Numbered from the stretch's first letter, positions 34,524-45,603 are shown. The stretch: DNA of 64,000 bases from Myotis daubentonii (GCF_963259705.1 NC_081844.1:41419341-41483340); one strand, 5' to 3'. Notes: generated from the letters alone by a model not told the origin. Numbers and translations are program-made.

Positions 34524-34747
34524 TTTTTTTTTTTTAATATATTTTATTGATTTTTTTAAAGAGAGGAAGGGAGAGAGATAGAGAGTTAGAAATATCGATG
34601 AGAGAGAAACATCGATCAGCTGCCTCCTGCACATCTCCTACTGGGGATATGCCCACAACCTAGGTACATGCCCTTGACCGGAATCGAACCTGGGACCTTT
34701 CAGTCTGCAGGCCGACGCTCTATCCACTGAGCCAAACCAGTTAAGGC
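34524..34747 (-). mobile_element. Ves SINE with 13-bp TSD
   Basis: Reversed, well-preserved Ves. Perfect duplication TGCTATTTTTCTT at 34511-34523 and 34748-34760. Confidence 0.95.
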
Positions 34748-34855
34748 TGCTATTTTTCTTATAAGTAACAACCCAACTGCTCACTAGAACTTCAAACACC
34801 AATTTGTAAAACTAATCTTTGATCACCAAGTGATGTTGCTGTTAAAATGTAAGTA

Positions 34856-35492
34856 TCCTATCTAATAAAAGAGAAACATGGTAATTAGCATACGACTGCT
34901 ACCCTTCCCATTGGATAATCAGGGTGATATGCAAATTAGCTGCCAGCCAAGATGGTGGCCGGCAGCCAGGCAGCTTGAAACTAACATGAGGCTTGCTTGC
35001 TTCAGTGACGGAGGAAAGGAAGAAACCAACGTTCCCCGCCTGCCTTGACGGCCTCTGAGCCTGCAGTTTGAAACATTGTAACAAATTTAGAAGCTAAACA
35101 AAACCCCAGAAACCTGCTTTCAGTGAGCCGGGATCTCAGAGCTGGAGTTATACATTGTTTCAATTATAGAACCGAAACAAACCAGATACCTGCTTTCAGC
35201 AGCAGAGGCCTCAGGGCTGGAGCCTAAGAGCTAAAGCTGGCCCAGAATAAAAAAAGAAAAAAAGAAAAAAAGGAGCGGTTGGGAGCTTCCGTCACCCGCC
35301 AGCCTAAAAACAGCCCTCAGCCCCTCATCCAGACTGGCAAGGCATCCCAGTGGGGACCCCCACCCTGAAGAGTGTGTGACCAGCTGCAAACAGCCATCAT
35401 CCCCTCATCCAGGCTGGCCAGGCACCCCAGTGGGGACCCCGACCCTGATCTAGGACACCCTTCAGGGCTAACTAGCCGGCACCAGGCCTCTA
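34856..35492 (+). mobile_element. HeliBat Helitron, first of a head-to-tail pair
   Basis: Starts TCCTATCTAATAAAAGAG after A. It contains two internal tandem duplications: a block around 35100-35225 ('ACCTGCTTTCAG...CAGGGCTGGAG') and another at about 35312-35475 ('CCCTCATCCAG...CCCAGTGGGGACCCC'). Its 3' end reads GCACCAGGCCTCTA and is joined directly to the TCC start of the next Helitron, lacking the final G. The 3' hairpin is not preserved. Confidence 0.82.
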
Positions 35493-36539
35493 TCCTATAT
35501 AGTAAAAGAGTAATATGCCTCCCAGCGCCAGGATCAGCGGAGCTGAGAGGCCTCCCAGCACCGGGATCAGCGTGACAAGGGGCAGCGCCCCAACCCTCTG
35601 ATCGCCCTGCAGCTCTGTGTGTGACAGGGGCCGGAGCCACAACCTCCCTATACACCCTGCTCTGTTCGTGACAGGGGAAGGTGCCCCAACCCCCTGATCA
35701 TCCCTGCTCTGTGCCTGATACGGGGGAGCTCCCCAACCCCCTGATCGGCCGTACTCTGTGTGTGACAGGGTGCGGTGCTCCAACCCCCCGGCCCTGCTCT
35801 GTGTGTGATGGGGTAGAGCCATAACCTCCCCATCGGCTCTGCCCTGAGTGTGACAGTGGCAGCGCCCCAACCCCATGATCGGCCCTGCTCGGTGGTTGAT
35901 AGAGTGCGACGCCTCAACCGCCCCCCACGGGCCCTGCTCTGTGTGTGACGGGGTAGAGCCATAACCTCCCCATCGGCCCTGCCCTAAGTGTGACAGGGTG
36001 CGGCACCCCAACCCCCAGACCTGCCCTACTCTGTGTGTGACAGGGGGGAGCTCCCCAACCCCCTGATTGGCCCTGCTCTGTGCATGACAGGGGAGAGTTC
36101 CCCAACCCCCTGATCAACCCTGCTCTGTGCGTGACAGGGTACGGAGCTCCAACCCCCCTGATGGGCCCTGCTCTGTGCGTGACGGGGGCAGTGCCCCAAC
36201 CCCCTGATCAGCCCTGCTCTGTGCATGACAGGGTGTGGCGCCGCAACCTCCCTATCGACCCTGCCTTGAGTGTGACAAGGGGCGGTGACCCTACCCCCCA
36301 ATCGGCCCTACCCTGAGCGTGACTGAGGGTGGCATTGCAACCTCCGGATCCGCCCTGCTCTGAGGCTGACCAGGGGCTGCACCTAGGGATTGGGCCTGCC
36401 CTCTGTCACCCGGCAGCAGGCTTAAGCCAGCAGGGCGTTATCTCCCGAGGGGTCCCAGACTGCGAGAGGGCACAGGCCAGGCTGAAGGACCCCTCCTTCC
36501 CCACCCGAGTGCACAAAATTTTGTGCACCAGGCCTCTAG
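35493..36539 (+). mobile_element. HeliBat Helitron with internal minisatellite (1047 bp)
   Basis: Starts TCCTATATAGTAAAAGAG; ends with hairpin GTGCACAAAATTTTGTGCAC and CAGGCCTCTAG before T. The middle (about 35590-36370) is a GC-rich array. Apart from the array it resembles the other short Helitrons here. No Rep/helicase. Confidence 0.92.
35590..36370 (+). repeat. Minisatellite, unit about 45-50 bp
   Basis: Roughly 15-16 diverged units around CCCTGCTCTGTGTGTGACAG, a variable GGTGCGGTGCCC-like part and CCAACCCCCTGATCGG. Starts of successive units near 36069, 36118, 36167, 36212, 36257 and 36304 give the period. Minus-strand open frames over it (repeating HTQSRAG) follow from the repeat and show no sign of being genes. 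Confidence 0.85.
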
Positions 36540-38770
36540 TCCTTTAATAATTGATATTTTAAACTCTACTACTTGCCTCAATGTACCTAACATGTTAATT
36601 AGTTTAAACCATTATTCATAAAGACTTGAACAGAACTGTTATTTATTTCATATATCAATGGCATTGTTAGTTAATGGGTACTAGGTAATGTTGTTTAAAT
36701 TCTGAATACTTCTCTAAGAACATGTTTTTAATGGGGATGAAGAGAGAAATGACGAAGGCCTGGACAACTGGAAGGTAAAGGTGATACCATTATAATTAAC
36801 TAGTTATTTCTAACAGGAAAGGAGCAAAGAGAAGGCCAGAAATTATAGGCATGTTCCCTGAAAAAAACTGAGGGGAGAGCTCCATTAAAGGAAAGATAGA
36901 TGCATGCCCAGTCAAGTTGGGATGAAATAGGGAAGATACTTGCCTGTCAATCACACTTGGGGACAGAGATGGATGGCCAGAATGGATGTGGCCACTGCAA
37001 GCATGAGAAGATTGAAATACATAAATCCATGAACAAAGAAGTTCACTCTCTTGTGCTCTTGGGACTCTTCTTGCTCCAGGAGCGTTCGCTTGGTTCCTCT
37101 GCATTCACCTTATGGCCCACAGCCATCTAACCCTACACACAATGGACTTAATGGATTGCAGCTAGTCTGATACTGAACTGGACCCAGCTCCAACTGGAAA
37201 GGTAACTCTAACACTGGCTCTGATTTTAGCTCTACTGAAACCCCAGCTATACTTCTTCTATGACTGGACTAAGGGAAATTGGATTTTGGAAAAAACAGGA
37301 GTGTAATTCAATGGAAGTAAAGCTTTCTACCACACCACATCCTCCCATGCAAGTATCAGAAAATTCCTTTTCTCAGGATATCATAAGCACGCTATCCCCA
37401 GCAGCAACTGTAGACATGCTCCCCTGTGTTAACAAAGGGGCTTCCTCAAAGGTGATGTTTCAGTGGAATAAGTATGCAGGAAGGGGATGGCTAAAAGCAT
37501 AAAACATTATCTATAATTTGCACTCCAGTTCTACTCATAAGCTTTCCTTCAAGTCCCAATTAAAAAGCACTTGCAATTCAAAGGATTCATGTGCTCAATC
37601 CAAGGATTTTATGAAAATATAACACAACATAGAATAATTTAATAGAATACCTGAAATAAAGAAAGGCTCAACACCCTGGGGAATAAAGAATACTACAGTA
37701 ACTTCTTTGGCAGAGAATTGCCTAAGCAGCCCACGGATGTGTTCTGTGAACCAGAAGGACAAGCCAATATACCCAGATGACTTTTTAAAAAAGAGAAAAT
37801 GATTTCCAAGTGCTTAAAACCATCTAGAGACAAGTGATAAAAAGAATTAGAACAAGTAATATCAATCCATCCTCTTACCAGAAATTGATTAACAATCATA
37901 TTACTGGAAGAGAACCTCTTTCGATATCTTATATGATTTTAATAATACAGCCTGACTTTCTACAGTGAGAAATTGTTTTTCTACATGACCATTTCTTAGT
38001 ATTATACTTCATTATATGTTGAAACTTCTTAGAATACAAAGAGAATGCCTTCACCTCAATCCATTACTGTAATCAATAAGAAATTCATCACTTTTAAAAT
38101 GACTGTAATTATTCCAATATTTCATGCTGCAGGTATTCCTGTGGTTTCTGCAAACTACTGAAGTAATATTTTCTAACTTCAGTAGGTATGCAGTAAGTTA
38201 TTTTTGTTCTGAATATAATTTCATCAATTTTCCACCTGGGTATGATAGGCTATCATACGAAACAACGATTTTTTAAAATCTTAATCAATTTCTTTTTACC
38301 TTACCAGTGACCCACAAGACATACAGAGGGGGGAAATTAGGAGGAGTGGTAGAATGCATAAATGAGGACTGTAAGATAATCTCAATAACTGTGCTTAAAA
38401 ATGATTCTTGTTCACACTACATTATGCTGATTTAAAAGAACAATGTTATATCATTCATTCCAATGAGTAATAAGTAGGCAGGATATATTGTTTCTCTACA
38501 AGAATTAATATACCCAATACTCACGTAATCACATAACAAAGGTTCACCTGAACAACAGGAAAGAAGCTGCTCCAGAGGCAGAGCACACACAAGCAAATGT
38601 TACACTGACCTATTCCATCTGCAACTAAATTAGAAATTTTCAAAATTCACAATTCCCTGCATATCCTCTTTGAGTCTACCATGGTGCCAGGCTCATAGAA
38701 GGTGAGTCAATGATTATTCAATATTTGTAAAGATGCTATAGACAGCTTTCATACCCATAGAAATCAAGTA
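36540..38770. other. No feature recognised
   Basis: Unique-looking sequence. An 80-codon plus-strand frame at 37260-37502 and others have no family signature. Confidence 0.4.
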
Positions 38771-38993
38771 CCTATAATAATAAGAGCCTAATATGCTAAT
38801 TAAACCAGATGTCCTTCTGGACGTCATTCCTTCTGGACAAAACCACAGCAGGCAGGGGCCAAAGCAGAGGCAGCAGAGGCCCCCGGCTGCAGCCCCCAGT
38901 TGCGGCAGCAGCGGGCAGGGGCTGAGGCAGAGGCGGCCGCTGCAGCAGCGGGGGCCAAGGCCCTTGCACGAATTTCGTGCACCGGGGCTCTAG
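38771..38993 (+). mobile_element. HeliBat Helitron (about 223 bp)
   Basis: 5' end CCTATAATAATAAGAGCC (a degraded TC start) after A; 3' hairpin TGCACGAATTTCGTGCA, then CCGGGGCTCTAG before T. CAG-rich GC filler. Confidence 0.82.
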
Positions 38994-39588
38994 TTGAAAT
39001 ATAAATAGTCCCAAATCTTATTTAACCTCACTTTTCAGTGGATAGAAAAAAGTTCAACTCGGAGATTAAAAGTGGGAATAAAAGAATAGTTGAGAAATAT
39101 TAAGATCTCAGAAAAGCAATGTACTTTTTTCCCCTTAGTTGAATCTAGTGGTTCTGGGGATATATCTGAATAAACCCATAACACTAATTCAAAAGAATAT
39201 ATGCACCCTTATGTCCCCTGCAAGCTTATTTACAGTAGCCAAGACCTGGAAACAGGCAGTGCCCATCAGTAGATGAGTGGATTTAAAAGCTGTGGTACAT
39301 CTACACAGTGAAATCCTACTCAGTCTTAAAAAAGAAGAGAATATTACCCTTTGCTACAGTTCTGATGGACTGAGAAATCATTACGCTAAGTGAAGTAAAC
39401 CAGTCAGAAAAAAACAAATACCATGTAACCTCACTTACATGTGGAATCTAAGAAGCAACATAAACTGACAAACAAAATAGAAACAGAGGCAAGGATACAT
39501 GGAACAGACTGACAGCTGACAGAGCAGAAGAGGTTTGGGGGCTGGATGAAAGGTGAGGTAATTAAGCAAAAAAAAAAACATATATATA

Positions 39589-39960
39589 CAGGGTGTCCCC
39601 CCAAAATGTACACACTTTCATAGCTGATAGCTCAATTTTATTTATTTATTTATTTTTAAAATATATTTTATTGATTTCATATAGAGAGGAAGGGAGAGGG
39701 ATAGAGAGTTAGAAACATTGATGAGAGAGAAACATCGATCAGCTGCCTCCTGCACACTCCCCACTGGGGATGTGCCCGCAACCAAGGTGCATGCCCTTGG
39801 CCGGAATCGAACCTTGGGACCCTTCAGTCCGCAGGCCGGCGCTCTATCCACTGAGCCAAACTGGTTAGGGCTGATAGCTCAATTTTAAAAATGAAATGTA
39901 TTTTAATAAACACTTCCTTCATAATTATTCAAAGTATATACATTTTGGGGGGACACCCTA
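39589..39960. mobile_element. mariner-type MITE, split by a Ves
   Basis: Inverted ends CAGGGTGTCCCCCCAAAATG and CATTTTGGGGGGACACCCTA, inserted at TA. Without the nested SINE it is only about 125 bp. No transposase. The last base of the right end is changed (A for G). Confidence 0.88.
39641..39870 (-). mobile_element. Ves SINE with 17-bp TSD, nested in the mariner MITE
   Basis: Reversed, well-preserved Ves. Perfect duplication CTGATAGCTCAATTTTA at 39624-39640 and 39871-39887. Confidence 0.95.
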
Positions 39961-40400
39961 TATATACGTATAACACATAGACACAGACAACAGTGTGGTG
40001 AGACATGGAGGGAAAGGGGGTGAAGGATAGGTGGAGATGTGTAAAAGGGAGGAAAATGGAAAGGAAAGAGACTTTGCTTGGGGTGATAAGTGCACAATGC
40101 AATGTGCAGGTGATGTTTTGTTGAGTTGTACACTTGAAACCTGTATCATTTTGTGAACCAATAGTACCCGAATAAATGTAATTATTTACAAAAGAGAATG
40201 GCTTTGAGAATTCTGTCTGGGAAGCACAGGGCATCCTCTTTCCTGCATTCTTATTCTCTTCTCTTGCAAATAATGTTTCCATTCCTTCTCTGAAAGCCTC
40301 AAGGTGGCCAAACTGACTGACAGATTACTTCTTTCTTATTCTTTCTTAAATCATATTCTTGGTTCTCTCAGTTTCCCAATTTATACCTTTTACAGTGTTT

Positions 40401-40403
<3 letters not shown>

Positions 40404-40491
<88 letters not shown>
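40404..40491. repeat. Compound (TC)n(AC)n microsatellite
   Basis: About 22 TC units run directly into about 21 AC units. Short SLSLS/HTHTH frames over it are not genes. Confidence 0.97.
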
Positions 40492-40492
<1 letters not shown>

Positions 40493-41224
40493 ATGTGACT
40501 TTGACCAAAGAATCATTTGTCCGCAGCTCTGCCCATTCATCTCTGACCCAAAGCTTCCCGGCATCATGGTTTTGCTGCTGTGCTTTCTGCTATATCTAGA
40601 TGGGTTTTGCTTCAAATTACAGCTAATTCCTTAGTTGGCATTATATACTGTATGGCAATCACTGTTCAATGATCCCCATTGTTTCCATTTCCTCTTTTGG
40701 GGGGAAGTAGGAAAGCATTGTTTTAGTGAAAAGGAAAGCTTTATAACCATATTGCTTCTACCCTGATCAAGTTAATTGTACTCTTTGCCCCAAGGATGGG
40801 CTGGGGGCTGGGGATAGGATGGCCCAACAAAGGATTCTGAAATTTGCCTAAACATAATGAATTATGAGAACTGGGAAGGCAGCTTTTTTTTACTGTCAGC
40901 TGAAGTGGGTCAACCAAGAATAATATGCCTAAGGGGGAAAAACAAAACAAAGAAAAACAAAGGACACCCTGAAGTAATGTAGCCCACTGGGAAATCAGAA
41001 CATTAAGAACATACAGAGCCCTGGCTACTGCAATCAGGGATAAAGTGGATATTTCTGATCTGTGGTTACAGGCTGATTGTGAGGGAGAAAAAGCAGGATT
41101 TTAAGGACTGTCAGGTTCTACCATCACTGGCTGCAGTTTCAAATCTACAAAAAATCTTCAGAGATAAATATAATTGTGTCAACAGTTTCCTAGCACAAAG
41201 GTGACTATAATGTTCAAAAGTGGA
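40492..41224. other. No feature recognised
   Basis: Unique-looking sequence. Confidence 0.4.
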
Positions 41225-41335
41225 ATCTTAATGCAATATACAGATGATGCATCATAGAACTGTACACTTGAAACCTATGTAATTTTATTAACCAAGGTCT
41301 CCCCAATAAGTGTAATTTTTAAAAAAGTGGAATCT
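41225..41335 (+). mobile_element. L1 3'UTR fragment
   Basis: 'TATACAGATGATGCATCATAG', 'CTGTACACTTGAAACCTATG' and 'TTTTATTAACCAAGGTCTCC' match the L1 3' ends at 33080 and 40110. Confidence 0.7.
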
Positions 41336-42329
41336 TAAACAAAAAACACTGACATACATTCCTTAGTTATATTCACTTTCTAATTGTTTCAAATGAAGAA
41401 AAATATATCTATTTCTGGAAAAGTATTCCTAAAATAAGTTATAACTCAAGCACCATGGCTGAACAGCATATGTATAAAGATTTGTATACATATAAAAGAG
41501 GGTAATTTTTGAAATTTTGATAGAAATAAAAAACCCTTTTAGCACTTGATATTTGATGTACATAATAATAATTGACAGATAAAGAGTTTAAAGTGACCAG
41601 TATCTCTTCATTGATTTAACTTTATCTAGTTTATTGATTTGTCCATTAAAGTTTTCTTCCTCAGCTGCAATCATTTCTAAAAAATAAATCCATGATGTGC
41701 CACAAAACCACAAGTTCAAAACATATAGCATAATATGGGGCACTTAAATAGAAAAGTCTTTAGCTAAAAAAAATCTAATTTAAGATTTCCCCAAATGACC
41801 CACTAATTTTCAAAGAAGCACATAGAGCACGCCCCCCCTCCTCACCCCCACCCCCATACACACCTCTTCCCAAGCCCCACTGCAAGATATATTTAGGGCA
41901 TTGGGCACAATTGTTTTGTTGGATGAAATAGAATTCTATTTTGCTTCCTCTGAATTTTGAACACTACTAGTTTACCCGAATTTCATATAATTTTAGGGAA
42001 TGCACAATATGAAGGCAAAGGAATCAAACATATAATTTCCACTCCCTTTACTAATCCTCAGATATGTTAACATGCCAATGTGACGACTAGATACAACTAA
42101 CTAGCACACAAAAATATATTTTAGTGAAAGATACAGATAAGGTAATAGATTCAGCCTTTCACTGATTTTATTTTAAGAGACAGAAAATGAAATAGGCTTA
42201 TTGATACCCAAGTTCTGAACCTCATAACTAATTTTCCTCAAAGAGAATTTTAATATATCTGGATTCCAATAAACACCATGAAAAACATCAGCATCAGTAA
42301 ATATTTTCTAAAACATTTCAGTTGAAGGA
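41336..42329. other. No feature recognised
   Basis: AT-rich with a C-rich patch at 41829-41864. Confidence 0.4.
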
Positions 42330-42364
42330 TGATATATATACATAAAAACGCTCAGCCCGGGGTT

Positions 42365-43077
42365 AAAGTAATCATTATAGTACTTAATGGTAGGACCTTA
42401 GAATGTAAGACTTAAAGCATGTAACCCTGTGTGGACTGTTATAGTAATTATTATAGTACTTAATGTTAGATATAGGAATACTGTGTGAGACCCAAGAATG
42501 CACCCTTGTAACCAAACTAGTACTGGTAAACAACCTGTCTGATGGGAACGCCCAAAGCCTGTACACACCCAGAGATTAACAGACCCCGGGTGGATCACAC
42601 ATGGCAGCCACTGATAACACACATACCAATGAAGACCAGGTCTACAGAGGGGTATATAACCAGACAGTCTGATCGACCCAGCAGCGCATAGCTCTCCTGT
42701 CGCCAGAGCCTGAGGACCTGTGTGTGCTCACATCTCCGTTCCCAGCACAAAACTCTACCCAATTAACTGTCGATTGACAAAAGAACCAGCAGTCAATGGC
42801 GCCGTCTACCCCTTTGTGTGTGTCAGGGAGCATCGCTGGGTGGATCCTTCCCAGTGCCTGAGACGCATCAGGAACTGGTAAATAAACCCGCTGTGTGCTT
42901 GCATCTAACCTGTTTGTCTGTGTATAATTTCTCCAGCTCGGCTCAGATCTCGGTGCTTTCTCTGTGAAAGTGTCTGACCAGAAGTTATTGGCACAAGCCT
43001 CAAGTGGATGGTCCAGACCACCTGTGCCTGTCCCACTTAGGAGCAGCACCTATATGGGAACTCCCCGCACCTCGACA
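42365..43077 (+). repeat. Solo LTR of an endogenous retrovirus
   Basis: Has U3-R-U5 signals: a TATA box GTATATAAC (42652-42660), AATAAA (42881-42886) 220 bases later, and a CA end (...CCCCGCACCTCGACA). The U3 holds a 24-bp direct repeat (AGTAATCATTATAGTACTTA at 42367 and its near copy at 42443), like duplicated enhancers. No internal retroviral sequence is adjacent. The 5' edge and target duplication could not be fixed, and the class (perhaps beta-like) is a guess. Confidence 0.65.
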
Positions 43078-43129
43078 TAAGTGACAGGCCTTAAATATAT
43101 AAGAAATAGAAGCTATTTGGGACACCCCG

Positions 43130-43230
43130 TCAGTATGGCTCAGTGTTTGAGCATAATACCTAATACCTTCCAGGTCCATCCATGCTGTCTCAAAAGGTAA
43201 GATTTCCTTTTTTTTTTTTTTTTTTTTTTA
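43130..43230 (-). mobile_element. Short L1 fragment with long T run
   Basis: 'CATAATACCTAATACCTTCC' and 'CCATCCATGCTGTCTCAAAAGG' resemble the complement of the L1 ORF2 C-terminal region; a T homopolymer of about 22 follows at 43208-43229. Confidence 0.45.
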
Positions 43231-44251
43231 CTGCCGTAAGTAGTATTATGATGCCTCCACACTTCCTATCAGTCTCTATGCAGTCTTCACTTTCTGACCT
43301 TGGCTAACAGGGTTCTCTCCAGCTAGTCTTTGGTTGATTATTCAGGATGTTGGTTTTGTTTTTTTATTTTAGTTGTCATTTCAGTTTGGTCCTGGGAGAG
43401 TGTCAGTGTACCTTCCACTTACTCCAATGTGTGTGTGTGTGTGTTTTTAATGTTTGATATATATATATATATTCCAGATTTTGGTTTCTCTCTCACTTTC
43501 TCTTATCTATCTTTCTTCTCCTCACACATTTATAAAAGGACTTATAACACTTATGAACTATTTCAAATAACTACTTTTTTGCTTTGTTGGGCCTATTTAA
43601 AATAAGTTTATTTGCTATTTTATTAATTTATGCTCCTATTGTTACTAATTCTTCCCTTTTACATTATTAGATTAATTAGTTCTATCTTTCCATACATTTT
43701 CAGAAATAAAATAAGATCACTGAACGTTTTGCATTTTCAATATGTACATTTAAACACAGCTTCATTTATAGCCCACAAGGTCTGATTATTATTTATAGTC
43801 ATTCAATTAGAAATATTTGGTAATTTCTATAATTCTCTTTGATCTACGAATCATTCAAATCTTGAATAATTTCCAAAGAACTAAAGATTTTTCTGTAAAT
43901 CTAAAACATTATTTTTAGTTTCATTTATTCTCATCAAAGAACAGCCTTGAAATTTTTTGAGGCTTTATTTATGGTTCAGTATACTATTAATTTCGAAAAA
44001 TATTCAACATAAATTAAATGTATTAATAATGCATTTGAACACAATGCATACACTTAATATTGGTTAAAATGTCTGCTTTTTGTCTATTATGTCAGGTTTG
44101 CTATTTTGTTCTTCATATTTTCTATATTCTTACCAATGCTTTATATTTCTTTGTGCAATGAGGTTTAAAGAAAGCTTTCTGGGGAAAAAAGTGCTCTAGA
44201 GGTAATAATATTTAATTTTTATTAACTATTAGCTCTTGGTGAAATATATTT
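43231..44251. other. No feature recognised
   Basis: AT-rich; contains short (GT)n at 43427-43444 and (AT)n at 43459-43472. Confidence 0.4.
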
Positions 44252-44267
44252 TAAAACCAACTATTTA
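44252..44267. repeat. HAL1 target-site duplication, left copy
   Basis: TAAAACCAACTATTTA, repeated without change at 45588-45603. A perfect match of this length implies a fairly recent insertion. Confidence 0.93.
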
Positions 44268-44386
44268 GCTCATAGCCACTTGGCCTGGAGGTCAAACCCT
44301 CCCTGGTATTAGCTACAACAATCAAGGTTTAACTATAAGACTGCCAACAAAGACCACTAGGGGGTGCACCAAGGAAGCATAACAAA

Positions 44387-45235
44387 ATGCGGAGACAAAG
44401 AAACAGGACAAAATTGTCAATGGAAGATATAGAGTTCAGAACCACACTTTTAAGGTCTCTCAAGAACTGTTTAGAAGCCGCCGATAAACTTAATGAGATC
44501 TACAAGAAAACTAATGAGATCCTCGATGTTATATTGGGGAACCAACTAGAAACTAAGCATACACGGACTGAAATAACGAATATTATACAGACGCCCGACA
44601 GCAGACCAGAGGAGCGCAAGAATCAAGTCAATGATTTGAAATGCGAGGAAGCAAAAAACACCCAACCGGAAAAGCAAAATGAAAAAAGAATCCAAAAATG
44701 CGAGGATAGTGTAAGGAGCCTCTGGGACAGCTTCAAGCGTACCAACATCAGAATTATAGGGGTGCCAGAAGATGAGAGAGAGCAAGATATTGAAAACCTA
44801 TTTGAAGAAATAATGACAGAAAACTTCCCCCACCTGGTGAAAGAAATGGACTTACAGGTCCAAGAAGCGCGGAGAACCCCAAACAAAAGGAATCCAAAGA
44901 GGACCACACCAAGACACATCATAATTAAAATGCCAAGAGCAAAAGATAAAGAGAGAATCTTAAAAACAGCAAGAGAAAGAAACTCAGTTACCTACAAGGG
45001 AATACCCATACGACTGTCAGCTGATTTCTCAACAGAAACTTTGCAGGCCAGAAGGGAGTGGCAAGAAATATTCAAAGTGATGAATACCAAGAACCTACAA
45101 CCAAGATTACTTTATCCAGCAAAGCTATCATTCAGAATTGAAGGTCAGATAAAGAGCTTCACAGATAAGGAAAAGCTAAAGGAGTTCATCACCACCAAAC
45201 CAGGATTATATGAAATGCTGAAAGATATCCTTTAA
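44387..45235 (+). CDS. Intact HAL1 ORF1 protein (RNA-binding coiled-coil protein)
   Basis: A 282-residue L1 ORF1p-like protein without stop or frameshift. By analogy it forms trimers and binds its RNA in a cytoplasmic particle. Layout: basic N-terminus (MRRQRNRTK), coiled-coil-prone stretch at about residues 15-120, RRM beginning near NIRIIGVPEDE (about 121-130) and a C-terminal domain ending at residue 282, with PRHIIIKM, LLYPAKLSF and FITTKP motifs. It is shorter than human L1 ORF1p (338), mainly in the coiled coil. It differs clearly from the resident L1 ORF1 (about half identical in the C-terminal half by eye). No ORF2 follows. Whether it is expressed cannot be judged from sequence. Confidence 0.9.
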   Translation: MRRQRNRTKLSMEDIEFRTTLLRSLKNCLEAADKLNEIYKKTNEILDVILGNQLETKHTRTEITNIIQTPDSRPEERKNQVNDLKCEEAKNTQPEKQNEKRIQKCEDSVRSLWDSFKRTNIRIIGVPEDEREQDIENLFEEIMTENFPHLVKEMDLQVQEARRTPNKRNPKRTTPRHIIIKMPRAKDKERILKTARERNSVTYKGIPIRLSADFSTETLQARREWQEIFKVMNTKNLQPRLLYPAKLSFRIEGQIKSFTDKEKLKEFITTKPGLYEMLKDIL

Positions 45236-45587
45236 GAAGAGGAAGAGGAAGAAAAAGGTAAAGATACAAATTATGAACAACAAATATGCATCTATCAACA
45301 AGTGAATCTAAGAATCAAGTGAATAAATAATCTGATGAACAGAATGAACTGGTGATTATAATAGAATCAGGGACATAGAAAGGGAATGGACTGACTATTC
45401 TTGGGGGGGAAAGAGGTGTGGAAGATTCGGGAAGAGACTGGACAAAAATCGTGCACCTATGGATGAGGACAGTGGGTGGGGAGTGAGGGCGGAGGGTGGG
45501 GCAGGAACTGGGAGGAGGGGAGTTATGGAGGGGAAAAAAGAGGAACAAATGTAATAATCTGAACAATAAAGATTTAATTAAAAAAAA
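45236..45587 (+). other. HAL1-specific 3'UTR and tail
   Basis: Begins GAAGAGGAAGAGGAAGAAAAAGG after the stop codon region, then a sequence unlike the L1 3'UTR, a G-rich patch and AATAAA. The L1-like HAL1 at 58591 shares only the first 20 or so bases. G-rich stretches could form quadruplexes (inference). Confidence 0.7.
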
Positions 45588-45603
45588 TAAAACCAACTAT
45601 TTA

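Larger units (their letters stand above)
39150..40195 (+). mobile_element. L1 3' end relic carrying nested insertions
   Basis: Forward L1 landmarks: 'TTTACAGTAGCCAAGACCTGG', 'AGCTGTGGTACATCTACACAG', 'TTACATGTGGAATCTAAGAAG' before the insertion, and 'GTGTGGTGAGACATGGAGGG', 'GTTGTACACTTGAAACCTGTA', 'CGAATAAATGTAATTATTT' after it. The L1 is interrupted by the mariner MITE at 39589. Confidence 0.75.
44268..45587 (+). mobile_element. HAL1 (half-LINE): ORF1 only, perfect TSD
   Basis: A 1.32-kb L1-like retroelement that has ORF1 but goes straight into a 3'UTR and an A-rich tail with no ORF2. It is flanked by a perfect 16-bp duplication, TAAAACCAACTATTTA (44252-44267 and 45588-45603). The 3'UTR is purine-rich (GGGTGGGGAGTGAGGG) and ends with AATAAA (45565-45570) and the tail. 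Its 119-bp 5'UTR is collinear with part of the longer 5'UTR of the HAL1 at 58591, so it is 5'-truncated. HAL1 families are known in mammals and must borrow L1 ORF2p. Confidence 0.92.

Noticed and set aside
35490..36301. Several long overlapping minus-strand open frames with repeated HTQSRAG-like motifs
   Set aside because: They coincide with a minisatellite inside a Helitron; the repeat is open in more than one frame, as expected from composition. No start context, no family.
40304..40634. Open frames with SLSLS/HTHTH or CVCVCV/RERER repeats
   Set aside because: Direct translation of the (TC)n(AC)n microsatellite.
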